Shown here: positions 15,890 through 24,226 of the stretch, in pieces | Layout of the letters: the number at the start of each line of letters is the position of its first letter | Position numbering within the stretch: position 1 is the first letter of the stretch | NCBI GenBank assembly: GCA_020025515.1 | Contig: JAHHRZ010000020.1 | Span: 1-43,035, forward strand | DNA length: 43,035 bases | Reading direction: 5' to 3' | DNA from: Oscillospiraceae bacterium | GTDB lineage: Bacteria > Bacillota > Clostridia > Oscillospirales > Oscillospiraceae | Notes under the pieces: model-generated | Told to the model about the DNA's origin: nothing | Seen by the model: the letters and a program-made list of their open reading frames with translations, nothing else | Databases searched by the model: none | Position numbers and translations under genes: made by a program

Positions 15890-16632
15890 AGCCGTTCCTC
15901 CAAATCCAGAAGAATATGGTCGTAATAAGGCAGCAATGCCTGCCGGATGGATTGCCGCATGGCAATGATCCGGGGAAAGTCAGAGGCCGGAACCTGAATC
16001 CGGGCAGAGCCTGCCAGGTACCGAACCCGGAAATCCCGAAAACCAAGCTTACGGAGACAATCTTCGGCGGCCTCCGTGTTTTGCAAAAGAGAATCGGTGA
16101 TGGGGGTCCCGGTGGGAATCCGTGTGGCAAGGCAGGCATAGGCGGGCTTGTCCCAGGTAAAGAGACCAACTTCCTGGGAATGTTTGCGGATTTCATCCTT
16201 TGTCAGACCACACAGCCGGAGCGGGGACAGCACATTCAACTCTTGCAGAGCCTGGTATCCGGGACGGTCCGCCACATCGTCCGAGGCGTTGGTTCCGTCC
16301 AGCAAAACCGAATAACCTGCCTCTTTTGCGGCTTTTACAATGGTAGAAAAAATTACTTTTTTGCAGAAATAGCAGCGATTTTTGGGGTTTTCCCGTATCT
16401 GTGGCTCCTGCAAAGGGGTGGCTTGCAAAACGGTCAGCTCTACCCCCAGTTCCCGAGCCAGACGCTGGGCATCTGCAAGCTCAAAGGCAGGCTGAAAGGG
16501 CGTCTTCACAAAAAAAGCCCCCACTTGGGCGCCGTATTTTTTGGCACAGTAAAGCAGATAAGCCGAATCGACACCGCCGGAAAATCCCAAGGCCACCTTG
16601 GGATACCGGGAAAAAAACTCTGTTAAGGTCAT
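15886..16632 (-). CDS. larE: sulfur transferase LarE
   Basis: LarE converts the two carboxylates of the LarB product to thiocarboxylates. The 248-residue protein carries the PP-loop SGGVDS (18-23), which adenylates the substrate. Three Cys are in the positions of the iron-sulfur form: C87 and C90 in RCYFC, and C167 in AYACLATRIPTG. The L. plantarum enzyme, as I recall it, keeps only the last of these and destroys its own Cys as sulfur donor. The set here predicts a [4Fe-4S]-dependent, catalytic enzyme (inference). It heads the larEBC operon and has AAAGGAGG and a good promoter upstream. Confidence 0.94.
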   Translation of the reverse strand: MTLTEFFSRYPKVALGFSGGVDSAYLLYCAKKYGAQVGAFFVKTPFQPAFELADAQRLARELGVELTVLQATPLQEPQIRENPKNRCYFCKKVIFSTIVKAAKEAGYSVLLDGTNASDDVADRPGYQALQELNVLSPLRLCGLTKDEIRKHSQEVGLFTWDKPAYACLATRIPTGTPITDSLLQNTEAAEDCLRKLGFRDFRVRYLAGSARIQVPASDFPRIIAMRQSIRQALLPYYDHILLDLEERL

Positions 16633-16661
16633 ATGCTGGCCTCCTTTGTATTCTGTAGCCT

Positions 16662-16690
16662 ATTTTACAGGAAGCCGGAAGATTACGCAA
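16662..16690 (-). promoter_or_regulatory. promoter of larEBC
   Basis: On the minus strand TTGCGT (16685-16690) and TAAAAT (16662-16667) are 17 bases apart, 30 bases before the larE start. No NikR-like palindrome was evident next to it. Confidence 0.7.
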
Positions 16691-16833
16691 CTCTAATTTC
16701 ATACTACGGCAATCCATGTGGAAAGTATATAAAAACAAAATGCGTTTTTTGGTTACTATTTTTGCGGAGCGGTCAAAGAAAACCGGGCACTCCGGATCGT
16801 TGGCACCAGATAAGGAAGTAATTTTGAAAATCC

Positions 16834-16870
16834 AAAACGGAGTGTATCGAATTTTGATACACTCCGTTTC
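16834..16870 (-). terminator. terminator of the GNAT gene
   Basis: The arms AAACGGAGTGTATC (16835-16848) and GATACACTCCGTTT pair over 14 positions around a short AT loop. The minus-strand tail is TTGGATTTTC. A 14-pair near-perfect stem is long for a terminator. Confidence 0.65.
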
Positions 16871-16900
16871 TTGCTATATAACTGCCCAATAAATTGGGAT

Positions 16901-17365
16901 TTATCTTTGACACTTGTAGTATATAAACATATCATCACGATGTGTTTCTACGAAACCTACTTTTTCTAAAACATGCTGACTTCTGGTATTGGTGAGAATG
17001 GCATCTGCTAAGACAACCTTAACATCAAGTGTGCCAAAGGCGTAATCAAGTGCCAGTTTTTCAGCTTGCGTCCCATAGCCATGGTCTTTATAGTTTGCAT
17101 TTTTAAGTGCAATTCCTATGGTAACGGAATAATTTGGAACTAATTCCTTAAAAATCAACTCACCTATTACTTCGTTATCATGAACAATGGCCATAGGAAT
17201 CTGCTGCTTGCGTTTTTTGCGTTCAATATAACGAGCAACCCCCTCTACGCTATAGATGTAAGGTTCATACGTATCTTTGTCAAAGTACAAGTCTGGGTCG
17301 TTTTCATAGTCCTTTAAATACTCATAGTACATTTCGTCAGACATGCGTGTTAAAGAGATATTCAT
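16901..17365 (-). CDS. GNAT-family N-acetyltransferase
   Basis: A 154-residue acetyltransferase of the RimJ/RimL-like type. The acetyl-CoA site is visible as KDHGYGTQA (the Q/R-x-x-G-x-G/A loop), followed by the typical NTRSQHVLEKVGF segment. The acceptor is unknown. The start has GGAAGG 7 bases upstream. Base composition is clearly more AT-rich than in the neighbouring lar and dap genes, and A/T-ending codons dominate, so it may have been acquired separately. It lies alone between the lar and lysine operons. Confidence 0.88.
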   Translation of the reverse strand: MNISLTRMSDEMYYEYLKDYENDPDLYFDKDTYEPYIYSVEGVARYIERKKRKQQIPMAIVHDNEVIGELIFKELVPNYSVTIGIALKNANYKDHGYGTQAEKLALDYAFGTLDVKVVLADAILTNTRSQHVLEKVGFVETHRDDMFIYYKCQR

Positions 17366-17591
17366 GTATACACCTTCCTGCTGTCATGCCGTCAAATCCT
17401 AATTTATCCATTGGTTATGAATTACAATACAGGTGAAATGGAAAGCGATGCTATTCTTCTGCATTGCTTTCACAAGCATACTGTTTTTACTCCTGCGGAA
17501 GTAAAACAGTTCAATCGTTAGGGACAGCTCCTAAGACCTTCTCGGAAACATTTCCTTATGGGGCGTACGCAATAGGGAGCGCCTGGCATGT
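17366..17591. other. intergenic stretch with two inverted repeats
   Basis: It contains two hairpins: GAAAGCGATGC/GCATTGCTTTC (about 17440-17470) and AACTGTTTTAC/GTAAAAACAGTA-type arms (about 17478-17511). One of them may end the lysine operon, which otherwise lacks a textbook terminator. A 34-codon open frame (17417-17521, plus) runs across both hairpins; it has no ribosome site or recognisable product. Confidence 0.45.
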
Positions 17592-18899
17592 TCATTGGGG
17601 GAAGAAGCTGTCGAAGATGGCGTTCATGGCAATTTCGTAATCTTTTTCTGCTACACCCAAGACGATATTCAGTTCTTTTGTGCCTTGGTCGATGAGGCGT
17701 ACATTGACTCCTGCATTGGCAACGGCGGTAAATACCTGTGCAGCCACATGGGGGCGGCCAGCCATACCACGGCCCACCACGGCAATCATGGCAAGACCAT
17801 CAAAAATCTGCAAAGTGTCCGGGTTTACGGAAGTACGGATATCTTCCAGAAGATCGGTTCGGCACTTGTCCAGATAGCTGGTAGGAGCCACCAGAGACAC
17901 GCTTCCGATACCGGTTGCCAGATGCTCAAAGGGAACCCCGTTGCGCTCCAGACAGGAGAGAATTCTCCGGCAGTAACCGATTTCTGTGTTGGAACGCTCC
18001 TTTTCTACCTGAATGGCAGAATAGCCTCTGCGGCCTGCCAGGCCTGTAATGGCGCCGGCCGGCTCGTGGGATTGGGCCACAATCCAGGTGCCGTGGGCAC
18101 TGGGGGTCATGGTATTGCGGATGTGGACGGGAATTCCTGCCAGTTTTACCGGATAGATGGCATCCTCGTGGAGAACCGTGGCACCCAAGTAGGCCAGCTC
18201 TCTCACTTCGGTATAGGTGATGGTGCTGATGTGGGAGGGGGTGGCTACCACACGGGGGTCCGCCGCCAGAACCCCGGACACATCGGTCCAGTTTTCATAG
18301 ACACTGGAACCGGAGGCACGGGCCAGAATGGCACCGGAGATATCGGAACCGCCCCGGGAGAAGGTGGCGGCGGTGCCATCGGGCATCCCACCATAGAAAC
18401 CGGGCATAACGGCACCGGAAAGACCCTGAAGCTTCGCCGTCAAGGTCTCATTGGCGGCTTCGCTGTCAAAATGGCCTGCCTTGTCAAAAAAGACACACTG
18501 TGCAGGATCCAGGAAGGGAAGCCCCAAAAGGGCAGCCATAATGCGCCCGCTGAAATATTCGCCCCGGCTGGCACAGAATGCTTCTCCTGCACCACGCTCC
18601 ATGGCCCACAAGGTGGCCTGGAATTCATGGCTCAGGTCCAAATCCAGATGGAGTTCCTCCATGATTTCCTGAAAACGGGCCTGCACCGGGGCGAAGGCAG
18701 CAGCCACATCGCCGCCTTGCCGGGAGGCCTGGTGACAGCGGTAAAGCAGGTCTGTGATTTTGATATCATCGGGGGTACGTTTGCCGGGGGCAGAGACCAC
18801 AATGAATTTCCGCTCCGGGTCCTGGGCCAGAATGTCCCGAACCATGTTAAAGTGCGCGGCATCTGCCAGAGAGGTACCGCCGAATTTCGCTGTAATCAT
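17592..18899 (-). CDS. lysC: aspartate kinase
   Basis: It phosphorylates aspartate, the first step toward lysine, diaminopimelate, threonine and methionine. The 435-residue protein begins with the KFGGTS ATP-site motif (about 5-10), has the FSRGGSDISGA substrate loop and ends in tandem ACT domains (about 290-435), which usually carry lysine feedback control. It is the last gene of the lysine operon, 18 bases after dapB, with AAGGAG before the ATG. Its place with dap genes suggests this isozyme serves lysine/DAP synthesis. No lysine riboswitch was recognised in the window. Confidence 0.95.
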   Translation of the reverse strand: MITAKFGGTSLADAAHFNMVRDILAQDPERKFIVVSAPGKRTPDDIKITDLLYRCHQASRQGGDVAAAFAPVQARFQEIMEELHLDLDLSHEFQATLWAMERGAGEAFCASRGEYFSGRIMAALLGLPFLDPAQCVFFDKAGHFDSEAANETLTAKLQGLSGAVMPGFYGGMPDGTAATFSRGGSDISGAILARASGSSVYENWTDVSGVLAADPRVVATPSHISTITYTEVRELAYLGATVLHEDAIYPVKLAGIPVHIRNTMTPSAHGTWIVAQSHEPAGAITGLAGRRGYSAIQVEKERSNTEIGYCRRILSCLERNGVPFEHLATGIGSVSLVAPTSYLDKCRTDLLEDIRTSVNPDTLQIFDGLAMIAVVGRGMAGRPHVAAQVFTAVANAGVNVRLIDQGTKELNIVLGVAEKDYEIAMNAIFDSFFPQ

Positions 18900-18917
18900 A
18901 CGAATGTTATCTCCTTT

Positions 18918-19652
18918 TTATTGGCTGACCAGTTGCTCCATATCATAGCGGCCGGGGGCCTTTCCCAGAAGGAAGGAGGCGGCCTGCAAAGCACCCTGGG
19001 CAAATAGGCTGCGGTCATGGGCCTCATGCTTTAAAGTGAGGCTCTGGGTGCCGGTGGAGATATGGACCTCATGGATTCCCACCACGTTGCCCAGACGGAG
19101 GGAGGAAATGCCGATTTCCTCCTTGGTGCGCTTGCACTGGCCGGAGCGGCCGCAGTGGATGGTGGCATTGGGGCGGACAGCCTGCACGGCCTTGGCCAGC
19201 ATCAGGGCAGTGCCGCTTGGTGCATCGGCCTTCCGATTGTGATGTACCTCCAGAATTTCCACATCGGCCTGAGGGAAAAATCGGAGCGCATCTTGCGTGA
19301 GCTTGCACAGGACCGCAATGCCAAGACTCATATTGCCGGTGTAAAAGACGGGAATCTCTTTGGCGGCATTTAGGATTTCTTCCTGCTCCAGAGGGGTGTG
19401 GCCTGTAGTGCCCACAACCAGAGGAAGCTTGTGCGCCAGGGCGTAGGCAACGGCATTGCCGGTGGCAGTGTGGAAGGAAAAGTCAATGACCACATCCGCA
19501 GGGGCATCGATTTGAGAAAAGTCCGTATCAATGCCTTCTCCTCCTTGCACATCCACAAGGGCAGCCACACAGCCATTTTGTTCGCCTAAATCCAGAAGCT
19601 TATGAAGTTCCCTGCCCATAGCTCCTGCGGCGCCGTTTATAATTACTCTCAT
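18918..19652 (-). CDS. dapB: 4-hydroxy-tetrahydrodipicolinate reductase
   Basis: It reduces the DapA product with NAD(P)H to tetrahydrodipicolinate. The 244-residue protein shows the nucleotide-binding GAAGAMG near the N-terminus (8-14), the VVGTTGH motif, and EVHHNRKADAPSGTA with the catalytic His and Lys. A helix-breaking GNMSLGIAVL segment is also typical. The length is at the short end of the family, as in other clostridia. Its ATG overlaps the dapA stop by four bases. Confidence 0.96.
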   Translation of the reverse strand: MRVIINGAAGAMGRELHKLLDLGEQNGCVAALVDVQGGEGIDTDFSQIDAPADVVIDFSFHTATGNAVAYALAHKLPLVVGTTGHTPLEQEEILNAAKEIPVFYTGNMSLGIAVLCKLTQDALRFFPQADVEILEVHHNRKADAPSGTALMLAKAVQAVRPNATIHCGRSGQCKRTKEEIGISSLRLGNVVGIHEVHISTGTQSLTLKHEAHDRSLFAQGALQAASFLLGKAPGRYDMEQLVSQ

Positions 19653-20539
19653 GCCAGCACCCCCAGCTTCTTCATCTCCAACAGAAGTTTTTCTTTGGCT
19701 CCTTCGCTCATGGGAGTGAGGGGCAGACGGATTCCCCCTTCTCCATATCCCATAGCCGCAAGACCGGCCTTTACGGGGATGGGGTTCACCTCACAAAACA
19801 GCAGGCGAATCAGGGCTAGAAGCTGACATTGCAGCTTTGCGGCCCCTGCCACGTCTCCAGCAAAAAACCGCTTGCAGATTTCCAATGTCTCCTTGGGCAC
19901 CAGATTGGACATGACGGAAATGCAGCCGATTCCACCCATGGCCAGAATGGGAACGATTTGGTCGTCATTGCCGGAATAAAGATCCATGTCCTGTCCGGCC
20001 ATGGCGGCCACGGATACGATCTGACTGATATTTCCGGAAGCTTCCTTCACGGCGGCAATTCTGGGGTGCTTTCCCAGAGCGGCACAGGTGGCAGGCAGCA
20101 GGTTGCAGCCGGTGCGGGAAGGAATGTTGTATAGGATCAGAGGCTTGGTGGAGGCGTCTGCAATGGCGGTGTAATGGGCGATGAGTCCCTCCTGGGTGGC
20201 CTTATTATAGTAAGGGGCTACCAGAAGACAGGCGTCCGCACCCACGGAACAGGCATACTTTGTCATGGAGATGGCCAGGGCAGTGTTATTGCTTCCGGTG
20301 CCTGCCACCACAGGGACCCGCCCCGCGGCACGCTCCACGGTGAAGCGAATCACATCTTTGTGCTCATCCTCGGTCATAGTGGCACTTTCGCCGGTGGTGC
20401 CGCAGGCAATGAGGGCATTGATCCCTGATTCAATCTGCCAATCAATGAGACGGCCAAAGGCTTCATAGTCAATGGAGCCGTCCAGGTTCATAGGCGTTGC
20501 CAGAGCGGTACCAATGCCACGGAAAATCTCGTTTTTCAT
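19649..20539 (-). CDS. dapA: 4-hydroxy-tetrahydrodipicolinate synthase
   Basis: It condenses pyruvate with aspartate semialdehyde. The 296-residue TIM-barrel protein has GTTGE near residue 48, the YNIPSRTG motif with the catalytic Tyr, and the Schiff-base Lys in AAVKEASGN. The start at MKNEIFRGIGTALATP is chosen because AGGAGA lies nine bases upstream; an earlier in-frame Met at 20581 would overlap the aminotransferase gene and has no ribosome site. It sits between the aminotransferase and dapB. Confidence 0.96.
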   Translation of the reverse strand: MKNEIFRGIGTALATPMNLDGSIDYEAFGRLIDWQIESGINALIACGTTGESATMTEDEHKDVIRFTVERAAGRVPVVAGTGSNNTALAISMTKYACSVGADACLLVAPYYNKATQEGLIAHYTAIADASTKPLILYNIPSRTGCNLLPATCAALGKHPRIAAVKEASGNISQIVSVAAMAGQDMDLYSGNDDQIVPILAMGGIGCISVMSNLVPKETLEICKRFFAGDVAGAAKLQCQLLALIRLLFCEVNPIPVKAGLAAMGYGEGGIRLPLTPMSEGAKEKLLLEMKKLGVLA

Positions 20540-20577
20540 GGTATATTCTCCTGTCTTTCTATCAGTTTCGTATAAAA

Positions 20578-21699
20578 TCAAAGGGTGGATAAAAACGGCT
20601 CCAAACGATCCATGGCGGTTTTCAGTTCCTCCATGGAGCAGCAGTAGGACATGCGAAGGTATCCGGGCGCTCCAAAGACGGAGCCGGGAACCGTGGCAAC
20701 TTTTGCCTCATGAATCAGGCGAACACAGAGGGCTTCATCGCTGTCACACAGGTGCGATACCTGGGGGAACAGATAGAAGGCGCCTTGCGCCGCGGTACAG
20801 GGCAGCCCCATTTTTTGAAGGCGGCCCAGAAGGTACGTTCTGCGTTCTTCATAGCTTCCGGCAAAGCAGGCAGGGTCAAAACGGAGTGCCTCTTCGCAGG
20901 CGGCCTGAAGCATGGCAGGAGCGCAGGTCACTGCGTGGCTGTGTACCACGGTGATACGCTGCAAAAGGGAGGCAGGGGCCATGAGGTAGCCCATGCGCCA
21001 GCCCGTCATGGCATAGGGCTTGGAAAAGCTCTGTACTGCCAGAATTTTTTCTTTCAGATCTGTAAATTGCGTGAAGGTAAAGCAAGGGCCAAGACCCCAA
21101 TAGACATCGTCACACAGAACCAGCATGTCTCTGGATGTAATAAGACTTGCAATCTGCGTGAGGTTCTCTCTGGAATAGACCACTCCCGTGGGATTATTGG
21201 GAGAGTTCAAAATCAAAAGCTTTGTTTTGCTGGTCAATGCTTGTTTTACTGCCTGAGCGGTCAGCTGAAAGCCATCTTGTGCCGTGGCAATGGGAACGGG
21301 TATGGCACCAGCCATGCGAGCCACGGTATCATAGAGACTGAACGCCGGGGTGGGGATCAAAACCTCATCTCCGGGATTCAACACAGCGGTCATGGCACTG
21401 TAAATGGCCTCGGTGGCTCCTAATGTAATCAAAATTTCGTCGGGCGTATAGGAAAGCCCACGTTTTTCGGCTTCAAACTGGGAGATGGCCTGCTGCAGGG
21501 AAAGGTCGCCGGCGTTGGCGGTATAGTGGGTAACGCCCTGATCCAATGCATCCTTTGCGGCCTGACGGATGGGTAGGGGGGTATCAAACTCCGGCTCTCC
21601 CAAAGTAAGGAAGATGCAGCCGCCAGCCTCTCGGGCAAGGTTGGTATAGCGGCGGATCCCACCCAGCCGAAGGCCGTCCAGAGTTCGATTCAGTTCCAT
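20578..21699 (-). CDS. PLP aminotransferase, probable N-acetyl-LL-diaminopimelate aminotransferase
   Basis: A 373-residue fold-type I class I/II aminotransferase. The Schiff-base Lys lies in QSFSKPYAMTGWRMGY, with NSPNNPTG binding the cofactor phosphate side. Related PatA/DAP aminotransferases transfer the amino group to N-acetyl-2-amino-6-oxopimelate. The assignment to that step rests on context: an M20 deacetylase directly upstream, dapA downstream and dapH divergent. The start at 21699 is chosen for GGAGGG seven bases upstream; it overlaps the end of the deacetylase gene by ten bases. Substrate specificity is inferred. Confidence 0.85.
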   Translation of the reverse strand: MELNRTLDGLRLGGIRRYTNLAREAGGCIFLTLGEPEFDTPLPIRQAAKDALDQGVTHYTANAGDLSLQQAISQFEAEKRGLSYTPDEILITLGATEAIYSAMTAVLNPGDEVLIPTPAFSLYDTVARMAGAIPVPIATAQDGFQLTAQAVKQALTSKTKLLILNSPNNPTGVVYSRENLTQIASLITSRDMLVLCDDVYWGLGPCFTFTQFTDLKEKILAVQSFSKPYAMTGWRMGYLMAPASLLQRITVVHSHAVTCAPAMLQAACEEALRFDPACFAGSYEERRTYLLGRLQKMGLPCTAAQGAFYLFPQVSHLCDSDEALCVRLIHEAKVATVPGSVFGAPGYLRMSYCCSMEELKTAMDRLEPFLSTL

Positions 21700-22784
21700 T
21701 CCAAGCCCTCCGCAATACGCCACAGGAAGTCGGCACCAACCTCCAGGGCCTTTTCATCAAATTGAAAATTATTGGAATGGAGCGCAGGAGCGGGGCCGCA
21801 GCCAAGGAAGGAAAATACACCGGGCAGAAAACGCTGGTACCAGGAAAAGTCCTCAGAGATGAGGGCCGGACACGCCAGACGCTCCATGGGATAGATTTTT
21901 TCAACCTGCTCTAACAGGGCACTGTCATTCCATACGGCGGGATAGCCGTCAGAATAGTGAAGCTCCAAAGTGCAGCCGGTTTCCCCGGCAATCTCTTCTG
22001 CCAGATCATTCAGACCATTTTTCAGGGAGTCAAAGACAGAGTCGTCCAAAGCACGCAGGGTTCCCTCTACAACGGCGGAGCCTGCCAAAGCGTTGCGGAC
22101 AACACCGGCCGTAAACTTTCCGAACTTCAAAAGACGGAAGGTTTCCTGGGGAAGTGGGCGCTCCAGAGCCAAAGCGCCCTGATACCACCGGACAGCGGCT
22201 TCCATGGCGTCCAGTCCTTCAGAGGCCCGTCCCACATGGGCAGAACGGCCCGTTACGGTCAGAGTCACCTCGGAGGATCTGCACATCATACCGCCGGGGA
22301 TGGAAGAAACGGTTCCCACAGGCAGATCCGGCCATAGATGCAGGCCGAAAATGGCTCTGGTATTAAATTTCTCAAAAACACCGCTGAGACACAGATCTTT
22401 TGCACCGCCCAAGGTTTCCTCCGCAGGCTGAAACACAATCAGAATGTTGTGGGGAAGGGTTTTGGCTCCGTTTACCCGGCGGGCCAGTTCCAGAGCCATG
22501 GCCATGTGGCCGTCATGTCCGCAGGCGTGCATGGTTCCCGGATGGCAGGAGGCGAAGGGAAGCCCGGTGTTTTCGGTAACGGGCAGAGCGTCCATGTCAG
22601 CCCGAAAGGCCAGGGCAGCAGACTTTCCAAAGTCAAAGTAGGCGCAGATGGAGCTTTCCGCCGGAGTGAGGATCTCACAGCGAAGGGGCTTCAGCGCATT
22701 ATGAATATAGGCCAGGGTGAGAGGAAGATCTTTCACCAGCTCCGGGATTTGGTGCAAAGCACGACGATCTTCATATAAGTTCAT
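21690..22784 (-). CDS. M20 amidohydrolase, probable N-acetyldiaminopimelate deacetylase
   Basis: A 364-residue M20D metallo-amidohydrolase. Visible metal-site features are FRADMDALPV, the ACGHDGHMAMALELA motif, FQPAEETLGGAK and, near the C-terminus, ISEDFSWYQRFLPGVFSFLGCG. Such enzymes remove N-acetyl or acyl groups from amino acids. In this cluster the expected substrate is N-acetyl-LL-diaminopimelate, the last step of the acetylase branch before epimerisation. The ATG at 22784 is chosen for GGAGG at nine-base spacing. It is the first gene of the minus-strand operon, 74 bases from the divergent dapH. Confidence 0.87.
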   Translation of the reverse strand: MNLYEDRRALHQIPELVKDLPLTLAYIHNALKPLRCEILTPAESSICAYFDFGKSAALAFRADMDALPVTENTGLPFASCHPGTMHACGHDGHMAMALELARRVNGAKTLPHNILIVFQPAEETLGGAKDLCLSGVFEKFNTRAIFGLHLWPDLPVGTVSSIPGGMMCRSSEVTLTVTGRSAHVGRASEGLDAMEAAVRWYQGALALERPLPQETFRLLKFGKFTAGVVRNALAGSAVVEGTLRALDDSVFDSLKNGLNDLAEEIAGETGCTLELHYSDGYPAVWNDSALLEQVEKIYPMERLACPALISEDFSWYQRFLPGVFSFLGCGPAPALHSNNFQFDEKALEVGADFLWRIAEGLEWN

Positions 22785-22799
22785 AATCAATTCCTCCGG

Positions 22800-22828
22800 T
22801 TGTAATTTGAGGGCATTCGTGGTATGCT
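22800..22828 (+). promoter_or_regulatory. promoter of dapH
   Basis: TTGTAA (22800-22805) and TATGCT (22823-22828) are 17 bases apart, 30 bases before the dapH ATG. The promoter of the divergent operon must overlap the same 74-base gap but no clear match was found. Confidence 0.6.
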
Positions 22829-22858
22829 AAAGAAAAAAGAGAAAAGGAGCGTCCTCAT

Positions 22859-23557
22859 ATGAACGCAGAACAGATTATTGAGTTTATCCGCAGCGCTGAG
22901 AAGAAAACCCCGGTAAAGGTTTACATCTGGGAAAAGGAACCCACTTCCTTTGCAGGCGCCAAGGAGTTTCCCACAGGTGCCAATACCAAAATTGTGTTTG
23001 GAGACTGGAAGGTGATTGCCCCTCTGCTGGAAGGGCAGAAAGAGCGCATCCAGGACCTGGTAATTGAAAATGACAGCCGAAATTCTGCGGTGCCCCTTCT
23101 GGACAAGAAGAATATCAACGCCCGCATCGAGCCCGGTGCCATCATTCGGGATCAGGTGGAGATTCACGACGGTGCCGTGATTATGATGGGGGCCGTCATC
23201 AATATCGGTGCCATCATCGGAAAGGCAACCATGATCGATATGGGTGCTGTTCTGGGCGGCCGTGCCACGGTTGGCGCAAACTGCCATGTGGGAGCGGGTG
23301 CGGTTCTGGCCGGCGTTGTGGAGCCTGCCAGCGCGACCCCGGTAGTCATTGAAGACGATGTCCTCATCGGCGCCAACGCCGTCATTCTGGAGGGAGTGCG
23401 GGTAGGCCGGGGGGCCGTGGTAGCCGCAGGCGCTGTGGTTGTGAATGATGTTCCCGCCGGAAGCGTGGTGGCAGGTGTCCCTGCAAGGGTCATCAAGCAG
23501 AAATCAGAAGTTGCTGCGGGAAAGACCGCTCTGGTAGAGGCACTGCGGGAACTGTAA
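22859..23557 (+). CDS. dapH: tetrahydrodipicolinate N-acetyltransferase
   Basis: It acetylates tetrahydrodipicolinate with acetyl-CoA, committing the pathway to the acetylase branch. The 232-residue protein has an N-terminal helical domain (1-80) starting MNAEQIIEFIRSAEKKTPVK, then a left-handed beta-helix of hexapeptide repeats (about 85-210, rich in I/V-G-x-x-x-x turns such as IGAIIGKATMIDMGAVLGG). A short C-terminal helix follows. AAAGGAG precedes the ATG by 10 bases. It is transcribed divergently from the deacetylase/aminotransferase/dapA/dapB/lysC operon. Confidence 0.95.
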   Translation: MNAEQIIEFIRSAEKKTPVKVYIWEKEPTSFAGAKEFPTGANTKIVFGDWKVIAPLLEGQKERIQDLVIENDSRNSAVPLLDKKNINARIEPGAIIRDQVEIHDGAVIMMGAVINIGAIIGKATMIDMGAVLGGRATVGANCHVGAGAVLAGVVEPASATPVVIEDDVLIGANAVILEGVRVGRGAVVAAGAVVVNDVPAGSVVAGVPARVIKQKSEVAAGKTALVEALREL

Positions 23558-23565
23558 CTATCCTT

Positions 23566-23593
23566 ATTATACCACAACTTTTTGCGGTGTACA
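23566..23593 (-). promoter_or_regulatory. possible promoter reading antisense into dapH
   Basis: On the minus strand TGTACA (23588-23593), a 16-base spacer and a perfect extended -10 (TGG-TATAAT, -10 box at 23566-23571) point back into the 3' end of dapH. No open frame follows on that strand that looks like a gene. Confidence 0.4.
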
Positions 23594-23818
23594 GACATTT
23601 TCTTGCGTGATTGCTCTGCAAATCCTGCTTCTCTGGAGCTTGGCCATGCAGGATTGAAAAAAGATTCAGTGGAAAGCCCGGAAAAAGAAAGAACGATGCC
23701 CTCCCTGCCGAAAGCCAAATATGTGGAAAATACAGGAAGACTGTCAAGAATACCACGAAATACGGGGACGAACTCTGTAGAAAATAGATGGATTTTGGTC
23801 ATATTTGCCAAATACTAC
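23594..23818. other. non-coding stretch upstream of the leader RNA
   Basis: No gene was found. The one clear structure is an inverted repeat AATCCTGC/GCAGGATT (about 23619-23657) with a 19-base centre. It is not followed by a T run on the plus strand, so it is a poor terminator for dapH. Confidence 0.5.
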
Positions 23819-23847
23819 TTGACAAACCAGATTCTCTGCAATATAAT
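23819..23847 (+). promoter_or_regulatory. consensus promoter of the polyamine-operon leader RNA
   Basis: A perfect TTGACA (23819-23824), 17-base spacer and perfect TATAAT (23842-23847). Transcription is expected to begin near 23854, about 385 bases before the speA start. Confidence 0.92.
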
Positions 23848-23853
23848 CCAAGA

Positions 23854-24226
23854 GAGATATGACTTCGCATAGAGTCACTTCAAGCGATTTTACGGACCAC
23901 TCCACAGGAGAGTAAAGGCCATACGGACAGCCTGGTCCATTGCCGGTTGCGGCTTGCCGCTTTGTTGATCGAGTCTGAGACTCGAGGTTTATAAGTTGGT
24001 TACTTCATAACCGAAATGCGTCTTACGCATACTTGTGAAACGGTCAATAAAGAGTAGTAAAAGTAATGTTGCTATATAGACTCTGTGTGCCTTGGGAACC
24101 TGTTGCAAATCAAGATTATTGAGGATCCTTTTATTCCAAGAGGGTTTATTTGAAACGGGCTTCGAGCAGGGAAACGATGTTGATACAAACGCAAGTTGTG
24201 TGAAAGCAACTTGCGTTTTTCTTTTT
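23854..24226 (+). ncRNA. structured leader or small RNA upstream of speA
   Basis: A closing helix of about 10 pairs (23867-23876 with 24079-24088) encloses many local hairpins: GGACCA/TGGTCC (23894-23899 with 23933-23938) around CTCC-ACA-GGAG and GGC/GCC arms, GCGG-CUUG-CCGC (23949-23960), CGAGTC-TGA-GACTCG (23970-23984), GGTTA/TAACC (about 23998-24012) and ATGCGT-CTT-ACGCAT (24016-24030). TTGATC (23965-23970) can also pair with GGTCAA (24042-24047). A second small domain (24091-24142, CTTGG/CCAAG arms) is followed by the terminator at 24187-24226. I found no motifs of tmRNA, RNase P, SRP RNA, T-box, lysine, SAM, FMN, cobalamin or M-box elements. The ~222-base closed domain has the size of the clostridial raiA RNA class, which I could not confirm. 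Confidence 0.75.
24187..24226 (+). terminator. terminator/attenuator 12 bases before speA
   Basis: AAACGCAAGTTG (24187-24198) pairs perfectly with CAACTTGCGTTT (24207-24218) around an 8-base loop, followed by an almost unbroken T tract to 24226. The speA ribosome site begins at 24229, leaving no room for another promoter. Expression of speA from the upstream promoter therefore needs read-through. Confidence 0.9.

Noticed and set aside
17417..17521. 34-codon plus-strand frame in the GNAT-lysC gap
   Set aside because: No ribosome site and it overlaps two hairpins; more likely terminator structures or a remnant.
22785..22858. Lysine riboswitch or T-box controlling the dap operon
   Set aside because: The 74-base divergent gap is too short for a lysine riboswitch and has no T-box motif.
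23854..24226. tmRNA, RNase P RNA, SRP RNA, 6S RNA or a classical riboswitch
   Set aside because: None of the core motifs of these RNAs was found, and the multi-branched fold does not match the long hairpin of 6S RNA. raiA remains open.
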